A DNA stretch of 6,615 nucleotides from NCBI GenBank assembly GCA_902783205.1, contig CACZQE010000391.1:1-6615 (forward strand). Direction: 5' to 3'. The notes below the pieces were generated by a model. That model had not been told where the DNA came from, made no database searches, and worked only from the letters and a program-made list of their open reading frames with translations. Every line of letters begins with the position of its first letter. Position 1 is the first letter of the stretch. Both the position numbers and the translations under genes were made by a program. This DNA is from an uncultured Lachnospiraceae bacterium. Lineage in GTDB: Bacteria > Bacillota_A > Clostridia > Lachnospirales > Lachnospiraceae. Positions 1 through 5,921 of the stretch are shown piece by piece.

Positions 1-2
1 GA

Positions 3-50
3 CATGAATTTCTAAACGTCCATCAAAAAGTAAAGAAAGACTTTTCATGA
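3..50 (+). CDS. Possible 3' end of a plus-strand gene cut by the left edge
   Basis: An open frame enters from the left edge and ends with TGA at 48-50, giving the tail HEFLNVHQKVKKDFS. It is too short to identify. The main support is context: a strong hairpin terminator with a T-tract on the plus side follows about 60 nt later, as expected between two genes that converge on each other. The competing reading is a minus-strand ATG at 46-48 that opens MKSLSLLFDGRLEIHV and runs off the edge, but no good ribosome binding site precedes it. Neither reading can be settled inside this window. Confidence 0.22.
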   Translation, partial: HEFLNVHQKVKKDFS

Positions 51-72
51 TTGAATTTACCGGGTTTTTAAA

Positions 73-128
73 CAGCAAAAAGGCGCCAGCAGTAAAAAAA
101 GTCACCGGCAGAAAAAAGGCGCCGCAGT
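73..128. repeat. Near-duplicate of a terminator arm plus its A/T tract
   Basis: Two similar stretches of about 20 bp lie 36 bp apart, at 73-93 and 109-128. Each is a short CAG-type lead, then 5-6 A, then GGCGCC, then (A)GCAGT. Read on the minus strand, both look like a terminator 3' arm ending in GGCGCC followed by a T-run. The copy nearer the sirtuin gene (109-128) is the one that pairs perfectly with 165-177. The distal copy could pair with the same arm with a one-base bulge. This looks like a duplicated or back-up terminator arm. Confidence 0.5.
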
Positions 129-184
129 TACGATTCGACCATCTTTACAGAATGGGCGAAAACCTAACTGCGGCGCCGCTTTTT
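112..184. terminator. Bidirectional rho-independent terminator
   Basis: GGCGCCGCAGTTA at 118-130 and its exact reverse complement at 165-177 form a 13-bp perfect stem. On the minus strand the stem is followed directly by six T (A at 112-117), which suits termination of the sirtuin gene ending at 215. On the plus strand it is followed by GC and then five T (180-184). The 34-nt loop can fold further: TTCGACC near 125-131 pairs with GGGCGAA near 154-160 with one mismatch. The whole would be a long, strong hairpin. Confidence 0.9.
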
Positions 185-214
185 ATGTCTGTCTTCACTT
201 TTCACACACACTTT

Positions 215-1006
215 CTACTGCAATTGTCCGAATATCTTTCCCAGACTCTCATGAAATACCAGGTCTGCCCGGCCTTCCATCTTTGTCTTTCCCTTATTGA
301 TGATCACAAGGTCACGCCCGTGATACATATGAGCCAGCTGGGCTGCAGAGCCCACCTCCAGGGAAGTCCCGCCTATGATGAGCAGGTCCGCTCGGCCGAT
401 CATATCGATGGCATTGCGGTAAGCCACATCCGGAAGAAACTCCCCGTAAAGCACCACATCCGGACGTACCGTCCTGCCGCAGGCAGGGCAGACAGGCACC
501 GGATCGGGACTGTCAAATACGAATCCTGCTTCATAATGCTTTTTGCAGGACATACAGTGGTCACCCCAGATCGTTCCGTGGATTTCCTGGACATTCAGGC
601 TTCCGGCCTTCTGATGGAGGCCGTCTATGTTCTGGGTGATCACGCCGGCAAGGCGGCCCGACTTCTCCAGGTCTGCAAGGACCTTATGGCATGTATTGGG
701 CTCTGCCTCCCGCACATCCATGTGGCTCCGGTAATAATCAAAAAAGACCTCCGGCTCCTTCTTGAGGCAGTCATAGCTTAAGAGGTACTCGGGCCTGTAC
801 TTTGAAAACTTCCGGTTCTTGCGGCGATACAGGCCGTTCTTGCTGCGAAAGTCCGGAATCCCGCTCTCCGTGGATACGCCGGCTCCTCCCAGAAAGACCG
901 CGTAGTCCGCATCGGCCAGCATGCCGGCAAAGGCTTCCATCTTCTGGTCATCGGTCAGACGCCTGTAATAATTATGCTTTTCTTTTTCCGAATGAAACTC
1001 TTTCAT
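215..1006 (-). CDS. SIR2-family NAD-dependent protein deacylase (sirtuin)
   Basis: A complete sirtuin of 263 residues, which removes acyl groups from lysines of proteins while consuming NAD+ and making nicotinamide and O-acyl-ADP-ribose in the cytoplasm. Visible motifs in order are GAGVSTESGIPDFR at 41-54 (NAD binding), TQNIDGLHQ at 124-132, the catalytic histidine H143 in EIHGT, a zinc ribbon of C151, C154, C173 and C176, VVLYGE at 184-189, GGTSLEV at 212-218 and IINKG near 235-239. Length is normal for bacterial sirtuins. The start at 1006 has only a weak purine-rich ribosome site (AGAAGA), but the next Met (residue 23) has none better, and this frame meets a stop (TAG) in the repeat array upstream. 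The Tyr/Arg pair of desuccinylases of the CobB/SIRT5 type is not obvious, though YYRSH at 91-95 lies in the right region, so acyl preference is open. It ends 31 nt before the hairpin terminator. Confidence 0.96.
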   Translation of the reverse strand: MKEFHSEKEKHNYYRRLTDDQKMEAFAGMLADADYAVFLGGAGVSTESGIPDFRSKNGLYRRKNRKFSKYRPEYLLSYDCLKKEPEVFFDYYRSHMDVREAEPNTCHKVLADLEKSGRLAGVITQNIDGLHQKAGSLNVQEIHGTIWGDHCMSCKKHYEAGFVFDSPDPVPVCPACGRTVRPDVVLYGEFLPDVAYRNAIDMIGRADLLIIGGTSLEVGSAAQLAHMYHGRDLVIINKGKTKMEGRADLVFHESLGKIFGQLQ

Positions 1007-1024
1007 GGCTATCTTCTCTTCCTG

Positions 1025-1096
1025 TATGCTTCTCTACAGATGTCTGCTTCTCTACAGATGTATGCTTCTCTGCAGATGTATGCTTATCTACAGATT
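1025..1096. repeat. Four tandem 18-bp repeats in the sirtuin upstream region
   Basis: Four head-to-tail units of 18 bp with consensus TATGCTTCTCTACAGATG lie at 1025-1042, 1043-1060, 1061-1078 and 1079-1096. Units differ from the consensus at one or two positions each. The array ends 18 nt upstream of the sirtuin start codon. The unit is a multiple of three, so on the minus strand one frame reads a hexapeptide repeat close to SVEKHT, but that frame has no convincing start signal and differs from the sirtuin frame. It is best read as a minisatellite in the leader of the sirtuin mRNA. No hairpin or known binding motif was recognised in the unit. Confidence 0.9.
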
Positions 1097-1119
1097 CACG
1101 GGGGATCCCCCCTGAGAAA

Positions 1120-1148
1120 ATAGTAATGCATTTTTCCTTCCTGTTCAA
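1120..1148 (-). promoter_or_regulatory. Candidate sigma-A type promoter for the sirtuin gene
   Basis: On the minus strand TTGAAC (plus positions 1143-1148) and TACTAT (1120-1125) are separated by exactly 17 nt. Each matches the vegetative consensus at four of six positions. A transcript starting near 1113 would carry a GGGGGATCCCCC palindrome and the 18-bp repeats in its leader. The match is modest and the sirtuin could instead be read through from the small genes upstream. Confidence 0.3.
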
Positions 1149-1162
1149 TACTTCTTTTTGAC

Positions 1163-1333
1163 TCAGACCGCGCTGAATGCTCCTGCGCAGGCTGCCGCCA
1201 GATAGAGCATGAGAAATGTACCTCCGCCCAGATAAAGGACCTTTCCGATAATGCGGAGACCCGTATAATCTCCCTGGCTTGCCGCTATGACCGCGCCGCC
1301 GACAAAAAAGACCAGAAACAAAAGTATTTCCAT
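1163..1333 (-). CDS. Small two-helix membrane protein, 56 residues, unknown function
   Basis: The protein starts MEILLFLVFFVGG and has two hydrophobic stretches, about residues 3-19 and 30-52, joined by a short polar loop (SQGDYTGLR), so it is probably a hairpin inserted in the cytoplasmic membrane. It is not cleaved in any obvious way and has no catalytic motif. The frame is open further upstream to 1384, but the Met at 1333 is chosen because AAAGGAGATG sits just before it at good spacing, while the longer version would overlap the end of the preceding mini-gene. It lies 43 nt downstream of the 33-residue gene and 156 nt before the sirtuin gene on the same strand. I do not recognise the family. 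Confidence 0.68.
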   Translation of the reverse strand: MEILLFLVFFVGGAVIAASQGDYTGLRIIGKVLYLGGGTFLMLYLAAACAGAFSAV

Positions 1334-1376
1334 AAGACACATCTCCTTTCCGGGATCCGAAAGCATCCTGTTTTCT

Positions 1377-1478
1377 TCAGTCATTCACATAGTCCCTGTA
1401 ATCACTCTCATCTGCAAATAACATGTAGCTTCCGTCCACGTAACCCATATATCCGTCTCTTACATAATATCCTTTCAT
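1377..1478 (-). CDS. Tyrosine-rich mini-protein, 33 residues, conserved-looking hypothetical
   Basis: A very short gene reading MKGYYVRDGYMGYVDGSYML, then FADESDYRDYVND, ending in TGA at 1377-1379. Seven of 33 residues are Tyr, and the first half has a loose GY(M/V)xxxG rhythm. The C-terminal third is acidic. The strongest support is a textbook ribosome binding site, TGGAGGTAAAGC, directly before the ATG. The composition is that of a soluble peptide, with no signal sequence or membrane segment. My recollection is that similar short MKGYY...GYMGYVDG...YMLF peptides are annotated as hypothetical in clostridia, but this is unverified memory. It is followed after 43 nt by the small membrane protein, so the two may be cotranscribed. 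Its function is unknown. Confidence 0.7.
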   Translation of the reverse strand: MKGYYVRDGYMGYVDGSYMLFADESDYRDYVND

Positions 1479-1563
1479 GCTTTACCTCCATTCTTTACTG
1501 ACTTTTCGCTCTCTCCTGTTACTCCTATACTAGCTGTTTAGCTGTCCCAAATTCTACCCTTTG

Positions 1564-1579
1564 AACGGCCGCCGCCGTT
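1564..1579. promoter_or_regulatory. GC-rich inverted repeat at the -35 region
   Basis: AACGGC at 1564-1569 and GCCGTT at 1574-1579 form a 6-bp inverted repeat around CGCC. It overlaps the first two bases of the proposed -35 box of the WYL regulator promoter. It could be an operator or simply a chance GC-rich hairpin. It is not followed directly by a T-run, so it is not called a terminator. Confidence 0.3.
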
Positions 1580-1606
1580 TACAGTCACTTTTTTTTGTGA
1601 TATCTT
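1578..1606 (+). promoter_or_regulatory. Candidate promoter of the WYL regulator gene, with operator-like repeat in the spacer
   Basis: TTTACA (1578-1583, five of six to the -35 consensus) and TATCTT (1601-1606, four of six to the -10) are separated by 17 nt. The start codon follows 41 nt after the -10. The spacer itself holds TCAC, eight T, GTGA (1585-1600), an inverted repeat lying where a repressor would block RNA polymerase. The opposite-strand small genes must also start in this region, but no clear minus-strand promoter was found. An 8-bp direct repeat, TAGCTGTT/TAGCTGTC, lies at 1531-1546. Confidence 0.45.
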
Positions 1607-1647
1607 TTAAGCAGAAGAGGGATGCTTTTTGAAAGAGAGGATTGATC

Positions 1648-2637
1648 ATGGCAAAGGGAAAAAACCAGAAACTGAAGATGCTTTATCTGGTTAAGATATT
1701 CATGGAAGAAACAGATGAGTCCCACGGCCTTACCATCGCCGAAATCATAGAGAGGCTTAATTCCTATGATGTGAGCGCGGACCGCAAGACTCTCTACCTG
1801 GACATGGAGGAGCTTGACCGGTTCGGTCTGGATATCATCAGTGAAAAGAGGGACAGGAGCTGCTACTATCACCTGGCTTCCCGGGAGTTTGAGCTGCCCG
1901 AGCTCAAGCTTCTGGTAGATTCCGTCCAGTCTGCCAAGTTCATCACGGACAAGAAGTCTGAGCAGCTGATCAAAAAGCTGGAGAGCCTGGTCAGTGTCCA
2001 TCAGGCCAAAAAACTTCACAGACAGGTAACCATAGCAGGCAGGGTCAAGTCCCCCAATGAGACCATCTTCTACAACGTGGACATGATCCATGAGGCGATC
2101 AATTCGGACTGTCAGATTCAGTTTCACTACTTTCAGTGGAATGTGGATAAGGAAATGGAGCTGCGCAAAGACGGGGCATGGTATGAGATCAGTCCCTGGA
2201 GCCTGATGTGGGATGATGAGAATTACTATCTTGTAGGATATGACACGGAAAGCGGCCTGATCAAGCATTACCGCGTGGACAAGATGGTGAACATGTCAGT
2301 TATAAAGAAAAGAAGGGAAGGCAAGAAAGAATTCCGGGCATTTAACCTGCCCAAATACACCAGAAGCCTTTTCGGCATGTTTGGCGGAACAGAGGTAAAT
2401 GTCACCCTGGAAGCGGAAAATGAGCTGGCAGGGGTCATCATCGACCGGTTCGGAAAGGATATCTTTATCGTTCCCTCGGATGCGGATCATTTCCGCACCA
2501 CGGTCCGGGTCGCCGTCAGCAGACAGTTCCTGGGCTGGATCATATCCTTAGGAAGCGGTATCCGGATCACAGACCCGGACACCGTTATCAATCAGATGAA
2601 AGAAGAAATCAAAAGACTTACAGAACAATACTCTTAG
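1648..2637 (+). CDS. HTH-WYL domain transcriptional regulator
   Basis: A 329-residue regulator of the YafY/DeoR-like WYL class. Residues about 5-75 form a winged helix-turn-helix DNA-binding domain, with ISxxxL-type features replaced here by LTIAEIIERLNSYDVSADRKT and a wing near EKRDRSCYYHL. A linker of charged helices follows (about 83-130). The WYL domain covers about 140-215, with SPWSLMWDDENYYLVGYD at 182-199 (YYL instead of WYL) and HYRVDKM at 207-213. The tail (about 248-325) has the shape of the WCX dimerisation extension. The ATG at 1648 is preferred over an in-frame TTG six bases earlier because GAGAGG ends seven bases before it. WYL domains bind small ligands, often nucleic-acid fragments or nucleotides, but the ligand and targets here are unknown. 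Its stop overlaps the stop of the convergent GTPase gene. Confidence 0.93.
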   Translation: MAKGKNQKLKMLYLVKIFMEETDESHGLTIAEIIERLNSYDVSADRKTLYLDMEELDRFGLDIISEKRDRSCYYHLASREFELPELKLLVDSVQSAKFITDKKSEQLIKKLESLVSVHQAKKLHRQVTIAGRVKSPNETIFYNVDMIHEAINSDCQIQFHYFQWNVDKEMELRKDGAWYEISPWSLMWDDENYYLVGYDTESGLIKHYRVDKMVNMSVIKKRREGKKEFRAFNLPKYTRSLFGMFGGTEVNVTLEAENELAGVIIDRFGKDIFIVPSDADHFRTTVRVAVSRQFLGWIISLGSGIRITDPDTVINQMKEEIKRLTEQYS

Positions 2638-3776
2638 TTTTTATCTTTGGTAGCTTTAAAAAGAGCTTTCAGGACAGCACCTGCACCGGCACCATTCTCC
2701 GATACGGCGATCACTTCCGCCGCCTTGGATACGATGGTGCCCATTTTACTTTCTACAATCTTGTTGACCCAGTCCAGATCCTCCTGGTCCACCTCGCCCT
2801 TGTAGACCTTTTCCATGATCAGGGCCGAGGCCTCCCCGATGCCCAGGATGATGGAACCGGCCACGATGGCGTTGAGGACATCCGCTGCGATATTGGCAAG
2901 ACCGGGGATCAGCTTGAGCTGGTTCAATGTGGTCTTGGCGATCATGCTGACCGTACCCGCCTCCACGATCCTTGTCACCAGCTGCTTGGTCTTATCCGCC
3001 GACTGGTCCAGCTGATAGATTCTGGAAATGGCCGTGATCAGCCCTCCTTCCAGAGGTGTCAGGATAACCGCGTCCGGAAAATCGATGGGAACCGCCCCGA
3101 TAATGGAACCCGATGTGGCAGCCGCCAGGGTCAGGGCGTGGGCTTTCATCCTCTTATACTTGATGTCATATTTTCTGACCGCCTCGTCAGAATCCTGGAT
3201 AGCATCATCCAGATTCTCCTCGGTCACCCAGATCAGTTCCTCGATACCCCTTGGCAGAATAGCTTCTCCCTTGGGCGCCTCTGCCAGGACCGGAATAACG
3301 GCAATGGGTTTTCCTGTCTTTTTGGCAAACTTTTCAAATGTCTCTTCCACCATCCGGATGTTGTCCTCATCCTCAGCCGGGAAAAAGGACTTGGTCAGGA
3401 CCACGATGATAGGAACATCCTTCCACTCCTTCTTGACCTCTTCCAGGGTCTTTACCGTCTGCCTGGAGAAGCGCCTGGATGTGGCATCCACACAGAACCA
3501 GAGCATATGGATCCTGGGTTTTTTGTCCTGAAGACCGTCCTTTAGCCAGGACCGCATATCCTTGATCGTCTTCCTGGTATTCCAGTAATTGAACTCAAAA
3601 CCCCGGCTGTCGATCAGTCTGAAATTCAGGTCGTCCGATTCATAAACCTGCATCTCTTCGGTGATGTGCTTGCCGATACCGACTTTGGCAACCTCCCTGC
3701 CGATCACGGTATTGATCAGTGTGGATTTTCCCGCGCCTGAAGTACCCAGGACCAGTATGTTCGCTTTATTCTCCAT
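2634..3776 (-). CDS. P-loop GTPase with DUF697-like hydrophobic C-terminal domain
   Basis: A 380-residue protein. The N-terminal half is an Era/TrmE-like G domain: G1 GTSGAGKST at 11-19, likely G2 Thr at 39, G3 DSRG at 56-59, and a G4 position reading VVLTKSF at 125-131, where the usual guanine-selecting Asp of (N/T)KxD is Phe. PVLAE near 162-166 may be G5. The C-terminal half (about 210-325) is rich in Ala, Gly and Ile, with PIDFPDAVILTPLEGGLITAI-like features of the DUF697 domain, which suggests membrane association or a helical effector domain. A ribosome site GAAAGGAT precedes the ATG. It starts 24 nt after the Mob fusion, so it is probably the last gene of that operon. Family relatives are often labelled 50S ribosome-binding GTPase or Era-like. 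The cellular role is not known. Confidence 0.88.
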   Translation of the reverse strand: MENKANILVLGTSGAGKSTLINTVIGREVAKVGIGKHITEEMQVYESDDLNFRLIDSRGFEFNYWNTRKTIKDMRSWLKDGLQDKKPRIHMLWFCVDATSRRFSRQTVKTLEEVKKEWKDVPIIVVLTKSFFPAEDEDNIRMVEETFEKFAKKTGKPIAVIPVLAEAPKGEAILPRGIEELIWVTEENLDDAIQDSDEAVRKYDIKYKRMKAHALTLAAATSGSIIGAVPIDFPDAVILTPLEGGLITAISRIYQLDQSADKTKQLVTRIVEAGTVSMIAKTTLNQLKLIPGLANIAADVLNAIVAGSIILGIGEASALIMEKVYKGEVDQEDLDWVNKIVESKMGTIVSKAAEVIAVSENGAGAGAVLKALFKATKDKN

Positions 3777-3800
3777 CTTTTTATATCCTTTCAGAAATGA

Positions 3801-4931
3801 TCATTTGTCTTCCTGTATCGCTCTCTTCCGGCACCAGTCGCAGATAAAGGCGGCTGCTTCCCCGGACCTGTCGAACCCGAACTGTCTCGAAGCGTCCTCC
3901 ACCCTGTCGTCACTGATGACTGCCAGACATTCCTCTGCCGGGACCCGGAGTTCTTTTCCCAGTTCTTCTCTGTAAACAAGGATTTTAGGATAGTCTGTCA
4001 GGCTGCCTCCTTCCAGAAGGATCAGATCCACATCGTGGACGCAGGCCAGCATGGCTTCCAGGGTCAGCCTGCGGTTCTCCATCCAGACAGCTTTCTCCTC
4101 CGAAAAAATCCCCGTCATATCGGCGCCGGCCCTTGTGAGACGCCAGCTGTCCTTTCCTTCCCGGTCCACATCAAAGTGGTGGGCGTCGTGCTTTAAGCAG
4201 GCCACTCTAAGACCTTCTTCCTTAAGGCAGGGCAAAAGCCGCTCCAGAAAGGTCGTCTTGCCGCTGCCGGACCAGCCGGTCACGGAAATGACCGGAATTG
4301 CGGTCTCCGGAAACTTCCGGGCGGCCTGCCCGAAAAGTTCCTCATACTCCTGCCTTGTATTGCAGGTCAGGGTCTTTACAGCCCCGTCCGTCACCCGGTC
4401 TGCCTTAACATATCTGACCCTGATCCGGGCCAGAAAGTCACGAAGAGTAAGGTCTCCCCGGTCCAGCTGTTCCCGCAGGACAGGCAGGACACGTCTTTTG
4501 TAGATGCCGAGAAGATGCTGCTTTCTTCCCCGGCTGTCTTCCATCAGAATGGCATCCAGATCCGGCTCCTTCTCCATCATGACATAGAGTTCCCGGGCCA
4601 GTTCCCGGTCTGCGTAGGGCAGATCCACCGCTGTCACAAAGACCATGTCATGGCGGCATACCGTCAGAATACTTTCCAGTCCCGCCAGAGGGCCCGCGTC
4701 GGGATAGCGGTCTGAAATCCGGGAGACGGAAAGACCGGGGCATGGATCCTCCCGGCCCGTGGACAGCCAGAAATCTTCGAAAGAAGAAAGATTTCTGATA
4801 AGGAGGCGGACGAAGGTCATTCCTCCGCCCGCCTGCAGTTTTCCTTTATCCGTGCCCATCCTCCGGCTCCTGCCGCCATAAAGGACAGCCGCACTCATAT
4901 TCATTTGTTTTGTGCTTTTATTTTCAGTCAT
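3801..4931 (-). CDS. mobAB: Fused MobA-MobB: molybdenum cofactor guanylyl/cytidylyltransferase plus MobB GTPase
   Basis: A 376-residue fusion of two proteins that are usually separate. Residues about 11-205 are a MobA-type nucleotidyltransferase, which joins GMP (or CMP in relatives) to molybdopterin: GGRSRRMGTDKGK at 19-31, PDAGPLAGLES at 77-87, metal-site AVDLPYA at 101-107, and NTRQEYEEL at 191-199 matching the NTPEDL region. Residues about 212-370 are MobB, a P-loop nucleotide-binding partner: GWSGSGKTT at 219-227, KHDAHHFDVDREGKDSW at 247-263, and DLILLEGG at 302-309. E. coli MobA and MobB are about 194 and 175 residues, so both halves look complete. The start at 4931 has only a weak GGGGATT ribosome site, and a start at Met10 or Met12 is possible. 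It begins 27 nt after the transporter gene and ends 24 nt before the GTPase gene. It implies that the host makes a dinucleotide molybdenum cofactor, hence a molybdoenzyme elsewhere. Confidence 0.95.
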   Translation of the reverse strand: MTENKSTKQMNMSAAVLYGGRSRRMGTDKGKLQAGGGMTFVRLLIRNLSSFEDFWLSTGREDPCPGLSVSRISDRYPDAGPLAGLESILTVCRHDMVFVTAVDLPYADRELARELYVMMEKEPDLDAILMEDSRGRKQHLLGIYKRRVLPVLREQLDRGDLTLRDFLARIRVRYVKADRVTDGAVKTLTCNTRQEYEELFGQAARKFPETAIPVISVTGWSGSGKTTFLERLLPCLKEEGLRVACLKHDAHHFDVDREGKDSWRLTRAGADMTGIFSEEKAVWMENRRLTLEAMLACVHDVDLILLEGGSLTDYPKILVYREELGKELRVPAEECLAVISDDRVEDASRQFGFDRSGEAAAFICDWCRKRAIQEDK

Positions 4932-4958
4932 GGGCTAATCCCCGTCTGTATTTTGTTT

Positions 4959-5906
4959 CTAGCCGCGCAGCTCCTTTTTCATCAGAAACCGGATCAGCAT
5001 GAGGCTTACATAGCATACCAGCATGGAAGTCACAAAGATCTGCAGGCCTGCAAGCTGTGTACAGGCAAAGCCAAGCTTCTCGCTTCCGTGTTCGGTCAGA
5101 TATCCGGCCATCTTCGTTGTCGCAACAACACCGATGGCCATGGGGAAGGTCAGTCCCGCAAAGCCCGGATAGAAAGCGAAAGAGAAGAAGTCCGGAAGCT
5201 TATAAAGGATGAATGCCAGGCTTACCAGGACACAGATGTACATGAATCCCAGAAGCAGAGGATTGGGGCTTCCGTATACATTGATCAGGCTGACAACACA
5301 GAGACTGCAGGGTGCCAGAAGGACTGCCATGGTATGGTAGGCGGCAGCCTTGATCTCTACATTGAAGAGCCTCCAGATCATGAAGGGCAGAAGCAGCAGA
5401 TAGATGATGCATCCGTAGATGGTGATGAACTTAAGTACAGGACCCGCGTTCATGGCTCCGCCTGTTACACAGGCAACCATCCATCCGTTGTAGGTTACAT
5501 ACCAGCTGGGCATCATGGGGATGAAATCCCTCTTGAAGATCACATTTGCAAATGTATGCCGTAAGGTAAAGATGATGATCTGAGCACAGTGATAGGCAAC
5601 TCCGATCGCCCAGATTATCTTGCCGGGTCCGAACCCCATCTCATAGTAGAAGCTTCCCAGAATCATAAGACACATGGAAAATGCGCCATAGAGACTGCAG
5701 GGAATGGTCTGGCTGTAATCCATCAGGACAGTCCGCGGATAGCGGATGTACTTGACGATATAGGCGAGGACCACAAGGGTACCGCAGAGCATAACCAGCC
5801 AGCGGAACCAGATGAAGCCCAGGCCTCCATAGACATTTGCCATGGTCAGGGCACTCAGGGTGGTTGCCACTGCCGGAATCGGCATTCTTTCTAATCTTTC
5901 TAACAT
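4959..5906 (-). CDS. TDT family (TehA/SLAC1-like) transporter
   Basis: A 315-residue integral membrane protein with about ten hydrophobic helices, near residues 10-27, 34-52, 70-88, 97-115, 137-152, 158-178, 190-210, 214-235, 243-263 and 283-307. The opening RMPIPAVATTLSALTMANVYG and the ninth-helix motif FAGLTFPMAIG (249-259), which resembles the FTFPxG pore segment of TehA, place it in the tellurite-resistance/dicarboxylate transporter family. Relatives carry small anions such as malate, sulfite, nitrate or chloride. The substrate here cannot be told from sequence. An AGGAGG site nine bases before the ATG at 5906 decides the start, and the open frame upstream of that Met is not hydrophobic family sequence. 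The start lies 13 nt after the stop of the flavoprotein gene. Confidence 0.9.
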   Translation of the reverse strand: MLERLERMPIPAVATTLSALTMANVYGGLGFIWFRWLVMLCGTLVVLAYIVKYIRYPRTVLMDYSQTIPCSLYGAFSMCLMILGSFYYEMGFGPGKIIWAIGVAYHCAQIIIFTLRHTFANVIFKRDFIPMMPSWYVTYNGWMVACVTGGAMNAGPVLKFITIYGCIIYLLLLPFMIWRLFNVEIKAAAYHTMAVLLAPCSLCVVSLINVYGSPNPLLLGFMYICVLVSLAFILYKLPDFFSFAFYPGFAGLTFPMAIGVVATTKMAGYLTEHGSEKLGFACTQLAGLQIFVTSMLVCYVSLMLIRFLMKKELRG

Positions 5907-5915
5907 AGTTTTGAT

Positions 5916-5921
5916 CCTCCT
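5916..5921 (-). promoter_or_regulatory. AGGAGG ribosome binding site of the transporter gene, overlapping the upstream stop codon
   Basis: CCTCCT on the plus strand reads AGGAGG on the coding strand and shares two bases with the TAG stop (5920-5922) of the flavoprotein gene. Ribosomes finishing the upstream gene would sit on this site, which suggests translational coupling of the two genes. Confidence 0.8.

Noticed and set aside
47..781. Plus-strand frame of 244 residues opposite the sirtuin
   Set aside because: It runs through a strong terminator hairpin and antisense to all sirtuin motifs; it has no convincing start signal.
1007..1024. N-terminal extension of the sirtuin into the repeat array
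   Set aside because: The sirtuin frame reads TAG within the first repeat unit upstream of the ATG, so the protein cannot extend through the array.
1025..1096. CRISPR-like array
   Set aside because: The units are contiguous 18-bp tandem repeats with no spacers between them and no cas genes nearby.
1564..1596. Plus-strand intrinsic terminator (GC hairpin then T8)
   Set aside because: Nine non-T bases separate the stem from the T-run, no plus-strand gene lies upstream to be terminated, and the stretch fits a promoter better.
1585..2268. Long minus-strand frame of 227 residues opposite the WYL gene
   Set aside because: It lies wholly antisense to a well-supported gene with recognisable domains, has no ribosome site or family motif, and is a shadow frame.
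4905..5564. Plus-strand frame of 219 residues across the transporter gene
   Set aside because: The minus strand encodes a clear ten-helix transporter here; the plus-strand protein is polar, His/Gln-rich and has no known features.
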